Below, piece after piece: positions 44,366-55,861 of a stretch of 64,000 nt of DNA (the stretch's first letter is position 1; each line of letters begins with the position of its first letter). The stretch is from NCBI RefSeq assembly GCF_037042905.1, contig NC_087257.1:10012001-10076000 (forward strand), in the 5' to 3' direction. The position numbers and the translations under genes are program-made. This DNA is from Lytechinus pictus. Lineage: Eukaryota; Echinodermata; Echinoidea; Temnopleuroida; Toxopneustidae. Below the pieces are notes generated by a model that searched no databases, was not told the DNA's origin, and was given only the letters and a program-made list of their open reading frames with translations.

Positions 44366-46399
44366 GTTAGACAGGCTTCCTGTTTAATATTGCATAAAGT
44401 GCCCAGTCGCCAAGACTGCCCCGATTTTGGGCCTTAAAATGATCTCGCCAAAAAATCAGCTCACGCTTCGCGCTCGCATTAATTATTTGGTGGGGCGTGT
44501 ATATCATTCTTTGTTTAAAAAAATGCTTAAAATGCACTGTTTTCCTGTCGGAATATAAAATATTTTCAAATCGCCCTTCGGGCTCAAAATACGCATACTA
44601 AGTACATGTAGTTGAATAATTATGAATAATTAAATAATCATGTAACTTAACCACTATAATTATTGTGGAGGAAATCTTGAGAAAGCATTGCCTGTTAATC
44701 AGGTTACTTTTAGCATACATAATGAAACATAAATATAGAAAAATATATAAAGTTAAAAAAAATAGAATCATTACAGGAATACACTGTACAAAACGACAAG
44801 GAAATAATCACGCTTGAGAAGGACATTATACTGCAGTTAGCTGAATAGCGACTAATTTTGTTAAGTTTAAGTTTGTGTTTTAAATGTTGAAATTATGACC
44901 AGTGTTTTCTGTTAATTTGAATTAAGTTCTCAATAATGGAAAGTGGAACGATGACAATTTCCTTGTGGGTGTAACCATGAAAATTATTATTTTTCTGAAT
45001 ATAAACTCATTTGAATTAGTAATGGTGATAATTCGGCGGGATTTAGTTGGTACATAAAACATTCGTGATAAATGTGATATAAAAAAGCCATTGACCGTCA
45101 TGTCGGTCCTATTCTGAAAACGTTATTACAGCAATAGAGTTTATCTGTTTGGAGGTAATCTAACTTTGAGACTAGTGATTATTGTATTCGTTTCAAAATA
45201 TTAGTAAGTCTGTTCAAATATGTTTAATAGGATCTTACTAAAGATAATACCACATAGAAATATGAGTGTATTTTAAAACAGTAAAAATGTTTAAAATTGT
45301 ATACAACATGAACCATACAGTAGTTGTTTAACAATAATTCAAACAATTACAGTGCTTAACTTCGAATTAAATATTAATTACACTATCATGACTATGGAAT
45401 GTTCAAGATTTTTAACACCTGTTTAAACTGATTAAACAACTTTAGGTTTGTAATAACGAGTATATTGTATTAAAATTAAATAGCGTTTTAACACTGCAAA
45501 AACGTCGTTGTTAGTAAAATACCAGTTATTTCTTATAGAAGGCTGGAGTAAAAACAACCCCTGTAATAGATTAATATCATATAGAAACTGTAAAGATCTT
45601 AATCCAGATAAGTTCAAGGACGCCATCCGTGCTCAAGAATGGTCGAAGTTCAACGAGCATGACGAGTGTAAGAAAATATACAAAGCCGTCAACTTATCGC
45701 AGAACTTACTAGTATCAAACGTGATAAACAAGCACATAGAGAGTCACCCTGGATGAAATCCTATATCTACAAACCCATGAAACAACGTGACAAAATAAAA
45801 AAAAAGAAAGCTTGTAAACGTTATGTGCGAATATAGAAAATCGCGTAATTTCGATATTGCATAGGCAAAAAACAAAGAATAAAAAAAAATATTACTCAGA
45901 TAAACCGACGGAATGAAACAGTTCCAAAAATACCTGGGAAACTAAATTATACCGAATAAGAAAGGTGATTCAAGGCAGGGACCTGGGAACGATTTTTTTC
46001 AGTGGGGGTGCTGAAATCTCTCCTCAATGGTGGGGGGGGGGTGGACAGAATTGAGTTTTCCATAATTACACACACACACACACACATCCTAAAACACACA
46101 CACATATATATGACAGTCACTTCTTAGCTTTCTTCTTATAAAATAACATAGATATATAATGAGATAACTCGAGTGCAAAGCGCGAGCTTTTTTTTTGTTG
46201 GGGGGGGGGGGAATTTTATGTATTTTGTCCTGAAAACTGAACATTTTGAGCAATGTTTGTGGTCCTGAACAAAATGCGTATGTAACAAATAATAACTGCG
46301 AACGTGATCAGCGCGAGCAGATAGTTTTATATACGCTCTGGCCTGTTTGAAAGGGACGTGTTATACGGACTGTTTGCAGTTACCCATTAAGACGATACA

Positions 46400-47190
46400 T
46401 ATATCAACGATCAAAAAATGCGAGCGCGAAGCGCGAGCTGAAAAATTCCGACATTCCGACCTAAATACTGAACATTCTAAGCACTTTTTGTAATCATGAA
46501 CAGGATATGTATATAAATATACAATTGATGCGAGCGCGAAGCGCGAGCGGAAACAAAATTGAGATTTCAGGCCTAAAAACGGGATATCTTGAGCACTTTT
46601 CTAATCATGAACAGGATAGGTATATAACTATACAATTGATGCGAGCGCGAAGCGCGAGCGGAAAAAAAATTGAGATTTCAGACCCAAAATCGAGACATTC
46701 TAAGCACTTTTCTAATCATGAAGAGGATAGGTATATAACTATACAATTGATGCGAGTGCGAAGCTCGAGCGGAAATAAAAATGAGATTTCAGACCCCAAA
46801 ACGGGACATCTTGAGCAATTTTCTAATCATGAACAGGATAGGTATATAACTATACAATTGATGCGAGCGCGAAGCGCGAGCGGAAACAAAATTGAGATTT
46901 CAGGCCAAAAAACGAGATATTCTAAGCACTTTTCTAATCATGAAGAAGATAGGTATATAACTATACAATTGATGCGAGTGCGAAGCGCGAGCGGAAATAG
47001 AAATGAGATTTCAGACCTAAAACAGGACATCTTAAGCACTTTTCTAATCATGAACAGGATATAGGTATATAACTATACAATTGATGCGAGCGCAAAGCGC
47101 GAGCGGAAACAGAATTGAGATTTTAGACCTATAAACGGGACATTCTATTCATGTTTTGTAAATCAAGATAATGATGGGTAGTTGGATATA
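46400..47190 (+). repeat. 111-bp tandem repeat, about 7 units, open in one frame
   Basis: The core GCGAGCGCGAAGCGCGAGCG recurs near 46531, 46642, 46753, 46864, 46975 and 47087, spaced 111 bases. As 111 is a multiple of three, a 185-codon frame (46507-47064) stays open and reads a 37-residue repeat. The same family elsewhere is non-coding, so this is treated as a repeat, not a gene. Confidence 0.88.
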
Positions 47191-47677
47191 TTTTGACATT
47201 AATAATGTGAGCGCGAAGCGTGAGCAGAATTTTTTTCATATTATGATCTGAAATTCCGCACTGAATGTAATATGGTTTGAAAAGATAAAGAAAAATCAGG
47301 CGAACATAATAATAAAGATTTGATAAAAATCCGACAAGGAATATCAAAGTTATTGCATTTTAAAGATTAGCATTATTCCGGTGAAACAGTTTTAAGCATG
47401 TCTTCATTAATATTCAATGAGCAAACTGATGATGTCATATCCCCACTTGTTCTTTTGAATTTTATTATATAGAATTAGGTTTATTCATTATTTTCCCTTG
47501 AAGAACCAAAAACAGTTGAATTGACAACTGATTTAGTCCATTAGATATTCTTAGCTGCATCTTATTTCATTATAAGGGAGACATATCATTCACACTGGTA
47601 TGAAAAAAATGAAACAATTTCGATTCCACGTAATAACACAAGAAACAGGAAAGTGGGGATGTGACATTTTCAACCCA

Positions 47678-47988
47678 CATGGGCGGAAATCCCAGAGGAG
47701 ACAGGGGGGACGTGTTCCCCTACCAAAAGTAGGGGGACACAATATCAAATTTTGGTCTTTCATGATGGAGAAAAATACATCACTTGACAATCGAAATAAT
47801 ACATATATTTTATACTAAATGACCTTACATTTTGGGTGAAAACCTTTTTTTTAGGGGGGGGGGGACTTGTCAAATTTTGTTAGGGTTAAAATGACCTTAC
47901 ATTTAGGGTGATAACCTTTTTTTTTTTTTGCTTGTCAAATTTTACAGGCCCTCGTCCCCCTACCTTTGGGGACAGATTTTCGCCCATG
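47678..47988. mobile_element. 311-bp MITE with CATGGGCGGAAATC ends, copy 1
   Basis: Starts CATGGGCGGAAATCCC, ends GATTTTCGCCCATG; exact 8-bp repeat TCAACCCA (47670-47677, 47989-47996). Interior has AATGACCTTACATTT repeats and poly-G. Confidence 0.9.
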
Positions 47989-48004
47989 TCAACCCACCTA
48001 TAAA

Positions 48005-48360
48005 ATATTGGTTACACTTCGTTATTCCGAAGGTTCGTAATTCCGAAACACGTAAATTGCCTATACCTCGATGTTCGTTAATCCGAAAACGTAAAAGGGT
48101 TCGTTAATCCGAACATTTGTGGCGTTATTCCGAAGGTTCGTTATTCCGAAGGTTCGATAATCCGAAAACGAAATAAGGTTCGATGTTCTGAAGGTTCGTT
48201 GTTCCGAAGGTTCGCTAGTCCGAACCTTACTTCGTTTTCGGACTAACGAACCTTCGGAATTACGAACCTCATTTCGTTTTCGGACTAACGAACCTTCGGA
48301 ATTACGAACCTTTGGAATATCCGAACCTTCGGAATAACGGAGCTTCGGAATTACGAATGT
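48005..48360. repeat. Foldback minisatellite of GAAGGTTCGTTATTCC units
   Basis: The left half repeats TTCCGAAGGTTCGTTA-like units, the right half their reverse complements (CGAACCTTCGGAATTACG), folding at about 48225. Nested in the MITE above. Confidence 0.85.
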
Positions 48361-48821
48361 ATGCGAAAATGTTCATGATGACATGCATATCACCATTTTC
48401 ATAAAATATTGCTAAACTTTAAAATTAAATAACTTAACTATTTGTTATAAGATTTTCATAAAATCTATTATTTTTTTATAAAATGTATTTGATATAAATA
48501 TTTTCAGCCCGGAGTACCCCCAAAACAAGCTGCGTATCTGAATAAACATGCGTGCGCGTGTTTAGAGTTAAAACTAGTATCTGGGCATTCTAAATACATT
48601 TGTTATTATAAAAATCAATAATGCGAGCGCGAAGCGCGAGCAGAAAATATTTGATATTCCGATCTGAAAAAAGGTGAATTTAAACACTATTTTATGTTAA
48701 GTACTGTGTCGGAAAATTCTGAAGGGCAGGGGGGGGGGGGGGTTCTACAAAACATTCATTTTGATTAAATTTCTGTCATTTATCATACCTACCACTAGCT
48801 TTCCAGGAAGTGCTGCCTATG

Positions 48822-49360
48822 GAAAATAACACATGCAGCACCCCCGGGCAGCACCCCCAAATTTTGGGGGTGCTTCACCACCAGCACCCCCGCTTCCCAA
48901 GGCCATGGGGCAGGGCGACAAAGACTGTGAAATTTGATTTCTATTGTCTGACTTGTAATAGTTTATACAAAACACGGGCGGTGGGGCGCGCGCATACTTG
49001 ATTCGACATAAAACCTGGAAGTTTTAAGTCCAACCCTGGTCCAACCACACCCATATCCCATATGTCCCTCCCTGCTATCGAGTAGGGTGTAAACTACTTA
49101 TGGTTTTCACGTGTCGCGCGCGACCACGTCTGTATCGGAGTCCCGGAGCTTGATTGAGTCGCGTTACAGGAGGGATGTTATTGGAATATGTGAAAGACTA
49201 TGTAAATGATTTGCGATTGTCGGATGTAATAATTATGTACATTATAACATATTAAAAAAAATACAGGGGGGGATTTCGTGGGGGTGCTGCCTATGGAAAA
49301 TAATTCACGCAGCACCCCCGGGGAAATTTCTGGGGGTGCTTCAGCACCCCCGCTTCCCAG
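48822..49360. repeat. Paired poly-G/C hairpin blocks (GTGCTGCCTATGGAAAATAA)
   Basis: Two direct copies (48808-48905 and 49279-49367) of GTGCTGCCTATGGAAAATAA followed by GCAGCACCCCCGGG and GGGGGTGCTTCA. The second forms the right end of the 3.4-kb element, so the first is probably an internal duplicate of that terminus. Confidence 0.7.
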
Positions 49361-50010
49361 GTCCCTGATTCAAGGGTCACTCTCGGTTCTGATAATGCTT
49401 CAAAATCTGCCAACAATTTCAATACTTTTTTTCAAGCGTCGGAAGCGATCTTGCTAATAAATGACCAAACATCCCTGAGACCTACAGGATAACAGAAGTA
49501 CAGTAAAGGGCTCATTTGGCTTTACATCTGTAAATGAAACTGATGTACTTCATATTATACGAAAGTTAATAAACAAGAAGTTAGTGGGACTGGATGGCAT
49601 TTCTGTATTCGTTTTAAAATTGTGCTTACGAATTAACACCCAGTATCACTGATTTGATAAACTTCTCCTTGAAAATAGGCAAAATTTCCCAAACAATGGA
49701 AGATTGCAAAAATCATCCCAATTCATGAAAGTGGAGATAAAATCATCCCATTAAAGTTTAGACCCATATCTCCCTCATTCCTTGTGTGTCAAAATTTTTA
49801 GAACGTATTGTTCAGAGGCAGGTCCTTTCATATATACTTACATAACCACAATATTCTCTCGCCGGCACACTAATCCGGCTTCCGGGCAAGACATTCAACG
49901 ATCACCTTGATCAAGGTACCTGGTGACTGGTACCTGGTGCGATGTTCGCCGATATCAAGAAGGCCTTCGACACCGTCGACTGCATGGGGAATTATTCTCA
50001 AGAAGCTTAA

Positions 50011-50722
50011 GATCTGGTCCCATGCACTGATAGACGGATACAAAACGTATTCATAAAGGACACAGCCGACGATCAAAATTTCGCGGGTTGCTCCATCCGT
50101 TTTCATCCGCTCCAGAAATTGACAAAATTTGCGAAAAAGTAACGGAAAAGAACGGGCATGGACATGGGTAATATGTAGTGCGGATGATAAACGATTGTTC
50201 ATCGGAAACCTTGCGGATGAAAACGGATGGAAGTGGATGACAGCTCCGGACATGGCCGAAGGGTTACGGGGGTAGTACTTTATTTACGAGATGCATACGC
50301 TTACATCCTTTCTATTTCCGTGCTACTAACGATGTGTAGACAGTCCATGTACCTTATCTTTCATCCCACTTTCCGTTATTCAGCTTCAGTGAATCTGAGT
50401 TGGGAGGATGCAAAGAGGATGCAGAGAGGATACAGCGGACGTTTAACGGATGATAATGGACATGGAACGTTTGTTGCTCGTATATGTTGCGGATTTATAC
50501 ATCGTACCGGCCCGGCGGAAAGTTTATGCGTTCTATATGAGTTTTGTGCAGCTCAAAACTTTTTGCGCGGATGAAATCACAGTGGACGGATGCTCGATGG
50601 ATAGAGTGTATAACACGTATGCAATGAGTACACAACGGATGCATAGCGTTATCAATCGCATGGCAATATTTTTTTTACGTTTTACATCCGCTTTGCATCC
50701 GTAAGTGCAGTGAGACCGTGTC
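50011..50722. mobile_element. MITE 'GGTCCCATGCACT', copy 2
   Basis: GATCTGGTCCCATGCACT and AGTGCAGTGAGACCGTGTC are inverted; TTAA on both sides (50007-50010, 50723-50726). Interrupts the LINE just after FDTVDC. Confidence 0.83.
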
Positions 50723-50732
50723 TTAATGCTTA

Positions 50733-50984
50733 GGTCACACGGCCACTTACGGTATAGCTGCGGATGCTAATATCTAGTACCCACTGTCACGATTTGCTCC
50801 ACGATTAAAATGGCGGTCTTGATCGTGAAGTAATCGAAGTGATCTTATCAGATCAGTCGTGGCAATCGTATTCATCGTAGAAAAATTGGGAATGGTTCAA
50901 AAATTTTCGCGGTCAGTTAAGAAAGGCAAATCAGTCGGAACTAAGGATTAGCATCCGCAGCTACCGTAAGTGGCCGTGTGAACC
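50733..50984. mobile_element. MITE 'GGTCACACGGCC', copy 2
   Basis: GGTCACACGGCCACTTACGG and GTAAGTGGCCGTGTGAACC are inverted; inside, a second inverted pair around CACGATTTGCTCCACGAT. LINE sequence resumes right after it. Confidence 0.8.
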
Positions 50985-51709
50985 ATGCATGACTAATATT
51001 GGGATAACGGGTACTCCGTTGCTATGGATGGAACTTTACTTGACCGACAGAATATGTAGGACGTTTGTCAACTCTGAGCTTTCTTCAGAATCTAACATTA
51101 CTTGCGGAGTCCCGCAAGGTTCACTGCCAGGGCCACCATTTTTCATCATGTACATAAATGATTTAAAAGACAAATAACTGTGTGAAATTATGTCAGGTTC
51201 AATTAGACGCCAATGATACGGTACTTTATTTTTCTCACCGGGCCATCATTGAGTCAGCTCTTAACTTCGACCTGGAGAATGTTCATAAGTGGATGAATAA
51301 TAACAAACTGTGTGTCAATTGTAATAAAACAGAATGCATCCTAATTGGAAGTATATATATGCTTGCTAAATGCAATGTCTTGAATGTAACATTAAGCAAT
51401 TCCCGTATAAACCAAGTGCATTTAAAGTTAGGACGAAACATATCGAAAAACTAGCTAGTTCAGAAAGTATTGTAAAAAGGTTGGTGTTCTAGGGCGATTG
51501 AGATGCTCGTTGAATGAATCCGTTGCAAACTCAATTTATAAGTCTCTTATACTCCCATATATTTATTATGGTGACGCAATATACGGCTCACTATGTAATA
51601 TATATATTGAACAACTCCAAAAGGTGCAGACTAGAGCAGCTCATATCATATTAAGAGTAAAACCAGAGTCACATCTGTCGCTGAGCTGCATAATTCTATA
51701 GACTGGCAA

Positions 51710-52037
51710 CAAGTGCGGAAATCTCTCCCCAAAGGTAGGGGGGGGGGGGGACCAGGGGCCGGAAAATTTGACAAGCAAAAAAAAAGAAAAAAGTTTATCA
51801 CCCCAAATGTAAGGTCATTTCGACCAAAATATATTTAACAAGCAAAAGAAAAAAAGGTTATCACCCAAAAAGTAAGGTCATCTCGTCCAAAATTCATGTT
51901 TAATTCGATTTTGATTGGTGTATTTCGTTCCATCATAAAAGACCAAAAAAGAGTAGGGGGACATTTGATATTGTGTCCCCCGACTATTTTGGATAGGGGG
52001 ACGCGTCCCCCTGTCCCCCCTGGGATTTCCGCCCATG
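51710..52037. mobile_element. 328-bp MITE with CATGGGCGGAAATC ends, copy 2
   Basis: Opposite orientation to 47678-47988; starts CAAGTGCGGAAATC, ends GATTTCCGCCCATG; 8-bp repeat RCTGGCAA with one mismatch (51702-51709, 52038-52045). Splits a LINE block that reads DWQ before and FHNKRRNS after. Confidence 0.88.
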
Positions 52038-52045
52038 GCTGGCAA

Positions 52046-52990
52046 TTTCACAACAAGAGGAGAAATTCGATCAACATTGCATTGCATTTATGTACAAGGT
52101 AATGCACGAACTATATAACTCCTCTGTATTTTACGTTACGAATTCAAGATCGCACCTCAATATTACTCTTCTCGTTATGGCAAAAAACTACTTTTACCTA
52201 AACCACTGACAGAATTCATTAAGAAATCTTTGAAATATAGAGGTGCCAAGGTATATAATGCTCTACCTTGTATTTGGAACTGTATACTGTAAACAGTTTC
52301 AAAACCAAATTATCATCCCACTTCGGTGACCTGTTTATATATACCTTGCCATAAAGTCATTATTGTATGCTCTTTTTTCCTTCGTTCCCCATTGTTTTGT
52401 TGTCTTAACTGAATTTAGATCACAAACTGATTCTGATCTAACTTAACGGGATTGTTCCACAATGCATCCTCCTTTTTATTTTTTTTAATTCCTTACTTAT
52501 ATCAATCCAATTTGTGCACATACATGTTTTTTTTATATATTCATTCCAACGTTGTCTCAATGCAATGTGTATTCTTTGTACTGGATTCCCTTTAATATGT
52601 TTACGCTCAAACTTTAGCTGTCCTCTTAAAATTGTATGCGTGAACCAAAATCTTAAGTTATAAGACAGTTTACAATCATTGTAATATTATTTCTTACCTA
52701 TACAACAGTGATGTAGTTTGCTCCTTGCGAAAACTATAGCAGCCTAATGCATTTTATATAAAATATTTCATTTGACTTGCTAAATTATTTAATTTTATAA
52801 TCTTTTCCTATTAGCAACAGGTTATATTTTATCACCTTTGTGATTATGTTTGATGTACTGTATAATTATGTTATGCTTGTGTTTACTTTTTAATGTACAA
52901 GGACCCCATAATTGTCATTCTTACAAAACAGAATATGGGCTATCCATCCGTTTTGTATTTTTTGTTTTGTTTTTATACGGAAACTAAATA
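52046..52990 (+). pseudogene. LINE 3' end (ORF2 C-terminus and tail)
   Basis: Frames with SIKYRGAKVYNALP-like text (KSLKYRGAKVYNALP near 52225-52265), then an AT-rich 3' UTR with GTACAAGGACCCCATAATTG and a terminal ACTATACTATAC. Typical LINE C-terminal region and tail; truncated in copy 1. Confidence 0.7.
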
Positions 52991-53009
52991 CTATACTATA
53001 CTGTATAGG

Positions 53010-53200
53010 AAAACACCAGAAAAGTGTTGACAAGACAACAGTCCAGACTGGTGTTGCCTAAACTCATATCTGGTGTTAGCCTAAAGCCAAACCGGTGCTG
53101 TCTTGATACTTCAGGCTCTGGTGTATTTCTATAAAGATACCGGGATGGTGTGAAATCAACACTGGTGTTCTTTGTAGTGTAAAATTCGTAAAGATGGTCT
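53010..53200 (+). repeat. ACTGGTGTT-rich repeat
   Basis: Repeated AACACCAG / CTGGTGTT motifs in both orientations (GACTGGTGTTGCC, ATCTGGTGTTAGCC, ACACTGGTGTTC). Follows the LINE tail; family not identified. Confidence 0.5.
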
Positions 53201-53723
53201 GTCCATGGATCTACGAGAGAGTCCATGGTCTATGATGCCAGCGCGAAGCGCGAGCTGACACATAGGCATAATGACCCGAAAAGGGGACATTCTATAAAGA
53301 CTGTGAATAGGAAACGTACCTCACTAATATTACGAGGGTGATGCGCGAGCTGAATCTCTTGATAAGAACTCCCGGAAAAAGAGGTCGCTCTCGGCACTCT
53401 TTGTTGTCATGAACAGGATGTGTAGGTCATATCTATTAATAGTCAAGTCCATCCCAGAAAAATGTTGATTCTAATAAATAAAGAAGATTAATCAAGCTAG
53501 CTTAACGCTGAAAATTTCATCAAAATTGGATGTGAAATAAGAAAGTTATGTCAATTCGAAGTTTCGCTTATTTTTCACATAACAGTTACATGCGCAACTC
53601 AGTGAGATGCAAATGAGAGAGTCGATGATGTCCTCACTCACTATTGATTTTGTTTTTCTTGTTTGAATTATACAACATTTCAATTTTTGCCGATTTGACG
53701 ATAAGGACCAACTTGAGAGAACC

Positions 53724-55861
53724 CCCCCCCCCCCCCTCCCGGGGGCCACTTCCATTGACGAGTGGATACCATGCGCAACCATGGGGCCTCGAAAAGCACC
53801 CTAAACACGTATTTTCCATATTCTGAAAATGCACGCCTTATCAAGTATTGGCATGTGAACAGCGGCGTAACAGGGGTCGGTGGCCGGGGGGGGGGGGGGG
53901 GGGGGGGGAGGCAAGAGCCAAAAATTTCCCGGTCATATGGTATGAACAGAGTAATGGTGTAATGAGGCGACGATTTTGAGAGGGCCAGACATTGCGTATC
54001 AGGCAGAATTTATCTTTTTTTTTAAAGTTGCAAAAATGTTGACATTTTTAATACAAAAATCAAATTTTGTGATAGATTTTGACATGATATCCAGAGAATG
54101 ATATATTTCACTTTTCTCTCTTTCCATTCCTTTTTTGTAGCCTGTATGCCACTGTGAACATGATTCTTTGCGGCAGTAGCGTGAAGATTAAAGAAAAACG
54201 AGAGGCGCAGTATGGCACATGTGCCAAAAAGCTGCTTAATATAAGTCCCGAGCGAGCGAAGCGAGCGAGAATAAAAAATCTTTTCATGAGAATTTAACTT
54301 TGAGATATTTTTTGACATTATATTCAGTAAATGAAATCATATCCTACACTTTTCCTTGTCTTTTATTTCCTCCTTTTTTTTTTCTTGGTTGTAGAACTTT
54401 TTGGGACCATGGCCCAACCCTTCCATACTATACGGCAGTGCTATGCGGTTGGGGTCCGTCTGGAGCCCCCGGAACTTCTTAAAATCAAAACCATTTAAAC
54501 CTTGCAGATTGCCGCTATTTTTAATCAAATCGCGGGTATATACAGAATATAGCTTTTACACAACACATTCATTCAACCCAGTTGAACCAAATATTTTTAA
54601 TGGGGCAAACATAGCAATATGGGAAAATTTGTAAAGAGTCGTCAGCGAGCAAAACGAGCTGGAAAAAAAAAGCCTATTGAAATTAAATTTTAATTATGTG
54701 ATAGATATCCATTTTATTCAGCAAATAACACATTTTATTGTTTCCATTCATTTCATTATACGTTGTCTCCTATAATTTCTTTTATTTCCACTTGGGTGTG
54801 GAACCAAGACCCCCCCCCCCGCCGGTACGCCAGTGATTGAACGTAAAGCTTAATGTAGGAAGGGTTCCGAAGGGGGGGGGGGCGTTATAGAGCCATTTGA
54901 AGGTTATAGATGACGAGCCCCTACTGTGTGGGGTCTGTAGCTTATTTGCATAAAATTTAGCAAGCGTATAGCACAATGTTATATGCAGTCCATCTTTCTT
55001 CCCGCTCTGTATTTTCTATCCTCGGCAGCACGGTCATGTTAAGTTCTTTTTTCTTGTCCCTTTTCTTTGTTTTCCAATTTAACTTTTGACTAATTCAATT
55101 CTACCTTCATTTCCCGCTATTGTTTGACATTTTGTCACCTTTTGATTTATTTCCCATCATGCTATTGCATTACATAGGCCTATTTCGGAATGATTGGTTC
55201 TTTCTCAAATGTTCTTTCGTTCCTTTTCCCGCTTTCCTTCCTTTTCCATTTTTTTTTTCTTTTTACTTTTCCCTTTCCTTTTCCTCCTTTCCTTTTCCCC
55301 TTTCCTTCCCCTTTCCCTTTCTTTCTCCCTCCCTTTTCTTTTTCCCCCGTTTTTTATTTTCCCGGTGAAATCCGCCGGGGGGGGGGGGCAGCTTGCCCCC
55401 CTGCCCCCCGCCTGTTACGCCACTGCATGTGAAACCCTACCCTTCACAAGTATTGGAAACAAAACGATGCTCTTGGCAAATATCCCCTGCATTGACCCCC
55501 TAAACCAGTAGCGATATTATGTCACGGACGTCGGTCGTCGGTTTTACCTTTACTTACATCATTGGGTTCAGTACAGCCCCACCTCCCACATCTCGCGCAA
55601 ATCGTACTCTAAACACGTAGTGTTGACTCTTGGAGCAAAAATACATCCATTATAAAAAATTTCAGTCTTAATTTTTTACACCATCGCAAATTTGACCCTA
55701 AACACGTAGCTTTCCTAGCGAAAATAGATACCCTTTTTTCATTATTTTAGTGTTTTTGACACCCTTATACGGTACGTACGTAACGTGCCCTATCTTGAAA
55801 AGACATCCTTTTTACGTGTTTTTTGGTCGCGCATGGTATCCACTCGCCCCCCCCCCCCGGG
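53724..55861. mobile_element. 2.1-kb element with CCCGGG-poly-G ends, middle shell
   Basis: TCCCGGGGGCCACT, then GAGTGGATACCATGCGC at the left; GCGCATGGTATCCACTC, a C run and GGG at the right. Exact 8-bp repeat AGAGAACC (53716-53723, 55862-55869). The left edge is blurred by a C14 run. Confidence 0.87.
53860..55425. mobile_element. 1.6-kb hAT-like element with GGCGTAACAGG ends, inner shell
   Basis: Starts CAGCGGCGTAACAGG, ends CCTGTTACGCCACTG; exact 8-bp repeat CATGTGAA (53852-53859, 55426-55433). Contains poly-G just inside each end, GAGCGAGCGAAGCGAGCGAG text, pyrimidine-rich stretches, and another terminus-like GCCGGTACGCCAGTG at 54820. Confidence 0.9.

Larger units (their letters stand above)
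47265..48525. mobile_element. TTAA-superfamily MITE split by two insertions
   Basis: Left arm 47265-47677 (AAAGTTATTGCATTTTAAAG, ATTCCGGTGAAACAGTTTT, TGATGATGTCATATCCCC), right arm about 48365-48525 ending TTTCAGCCCGGAGTACCCCC. The centre is interrupted at 47678-47988 and 48005-48360. Confidence 0.75.
45976..49367. mobile_element. 3.4-kb hAT-like non-autonomous element in the LINE
   Basis: Inverted ends CAGGGACCTGGGAACG and GCTTCCCAGGTCCCTG with exact 8-bp repeat ATTCAAGG (45968-45975, 49368-49375). LINE sequence resumes on the far side. CAGGG ends plus an 8-bp duplication fit the hAT superfamily. It carries no transposase; it is packed with GCGAGC tandem repeats, a MITE pair and a foldback minisatellite. 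Confidence 0.88.
33145..51264. repeat. Tandem segmental duplication, copy 2
   Basis: Begins abruptly inside a truncated MITE with the four bases TCAC shared by both sides (33145-33148). It carries GTPase gene B and the less damaged LINE copy. Confidence 0.85.
45440..53000 (+). pseudogene. Non-LTR retrotransposon remnant, copy 2 (interrupted)
   Basis: Reads in order: linker region with KFKDAIRAQEWSKFNEHDE (45600-45750); KKAFDTVDC (near 49955); WMELYLTDRICRTFVN, SSESNITCGVPQGS and FFIMYINDLKD (51000-51170); LDANDTVLYFSH, the spoiled catalytic motif (YADD expected); HKWMNNNKLCVNCNKTECI; LILPYIYYGDAIYGSLCN (51545-51600); then 3' sequence to a short ACTATA tail near 52990. Interrupted at 45976-49367, 50011-50984 and 51710-52037. 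The domain order fits a CR1/Jockey-like LINE. Frames are broken and the catalytic Asp pair is lost. Confidence 0.85.

Noticed and set aside
46507-47064. 185-codon open frame with a 37-residue repeat
   Set aside because: It lies wholly in a 111-bp tandem repeat whose relatives elsewhere have stops and shifts; openness follows from the unit length being a multiple of three.
49870-50574. 127- and 115-codon frames around 50 kb
   Set aside because: They cross the boundary between LINE and MITE and read MITE arms; the equivalent in copy 1 is broken.
55120-55511. Phe/Pro/Ser-rich overlapping frames
   Set aside because: Pyrimidine-rich simple sequence inside a nested element; open in three frames at once.
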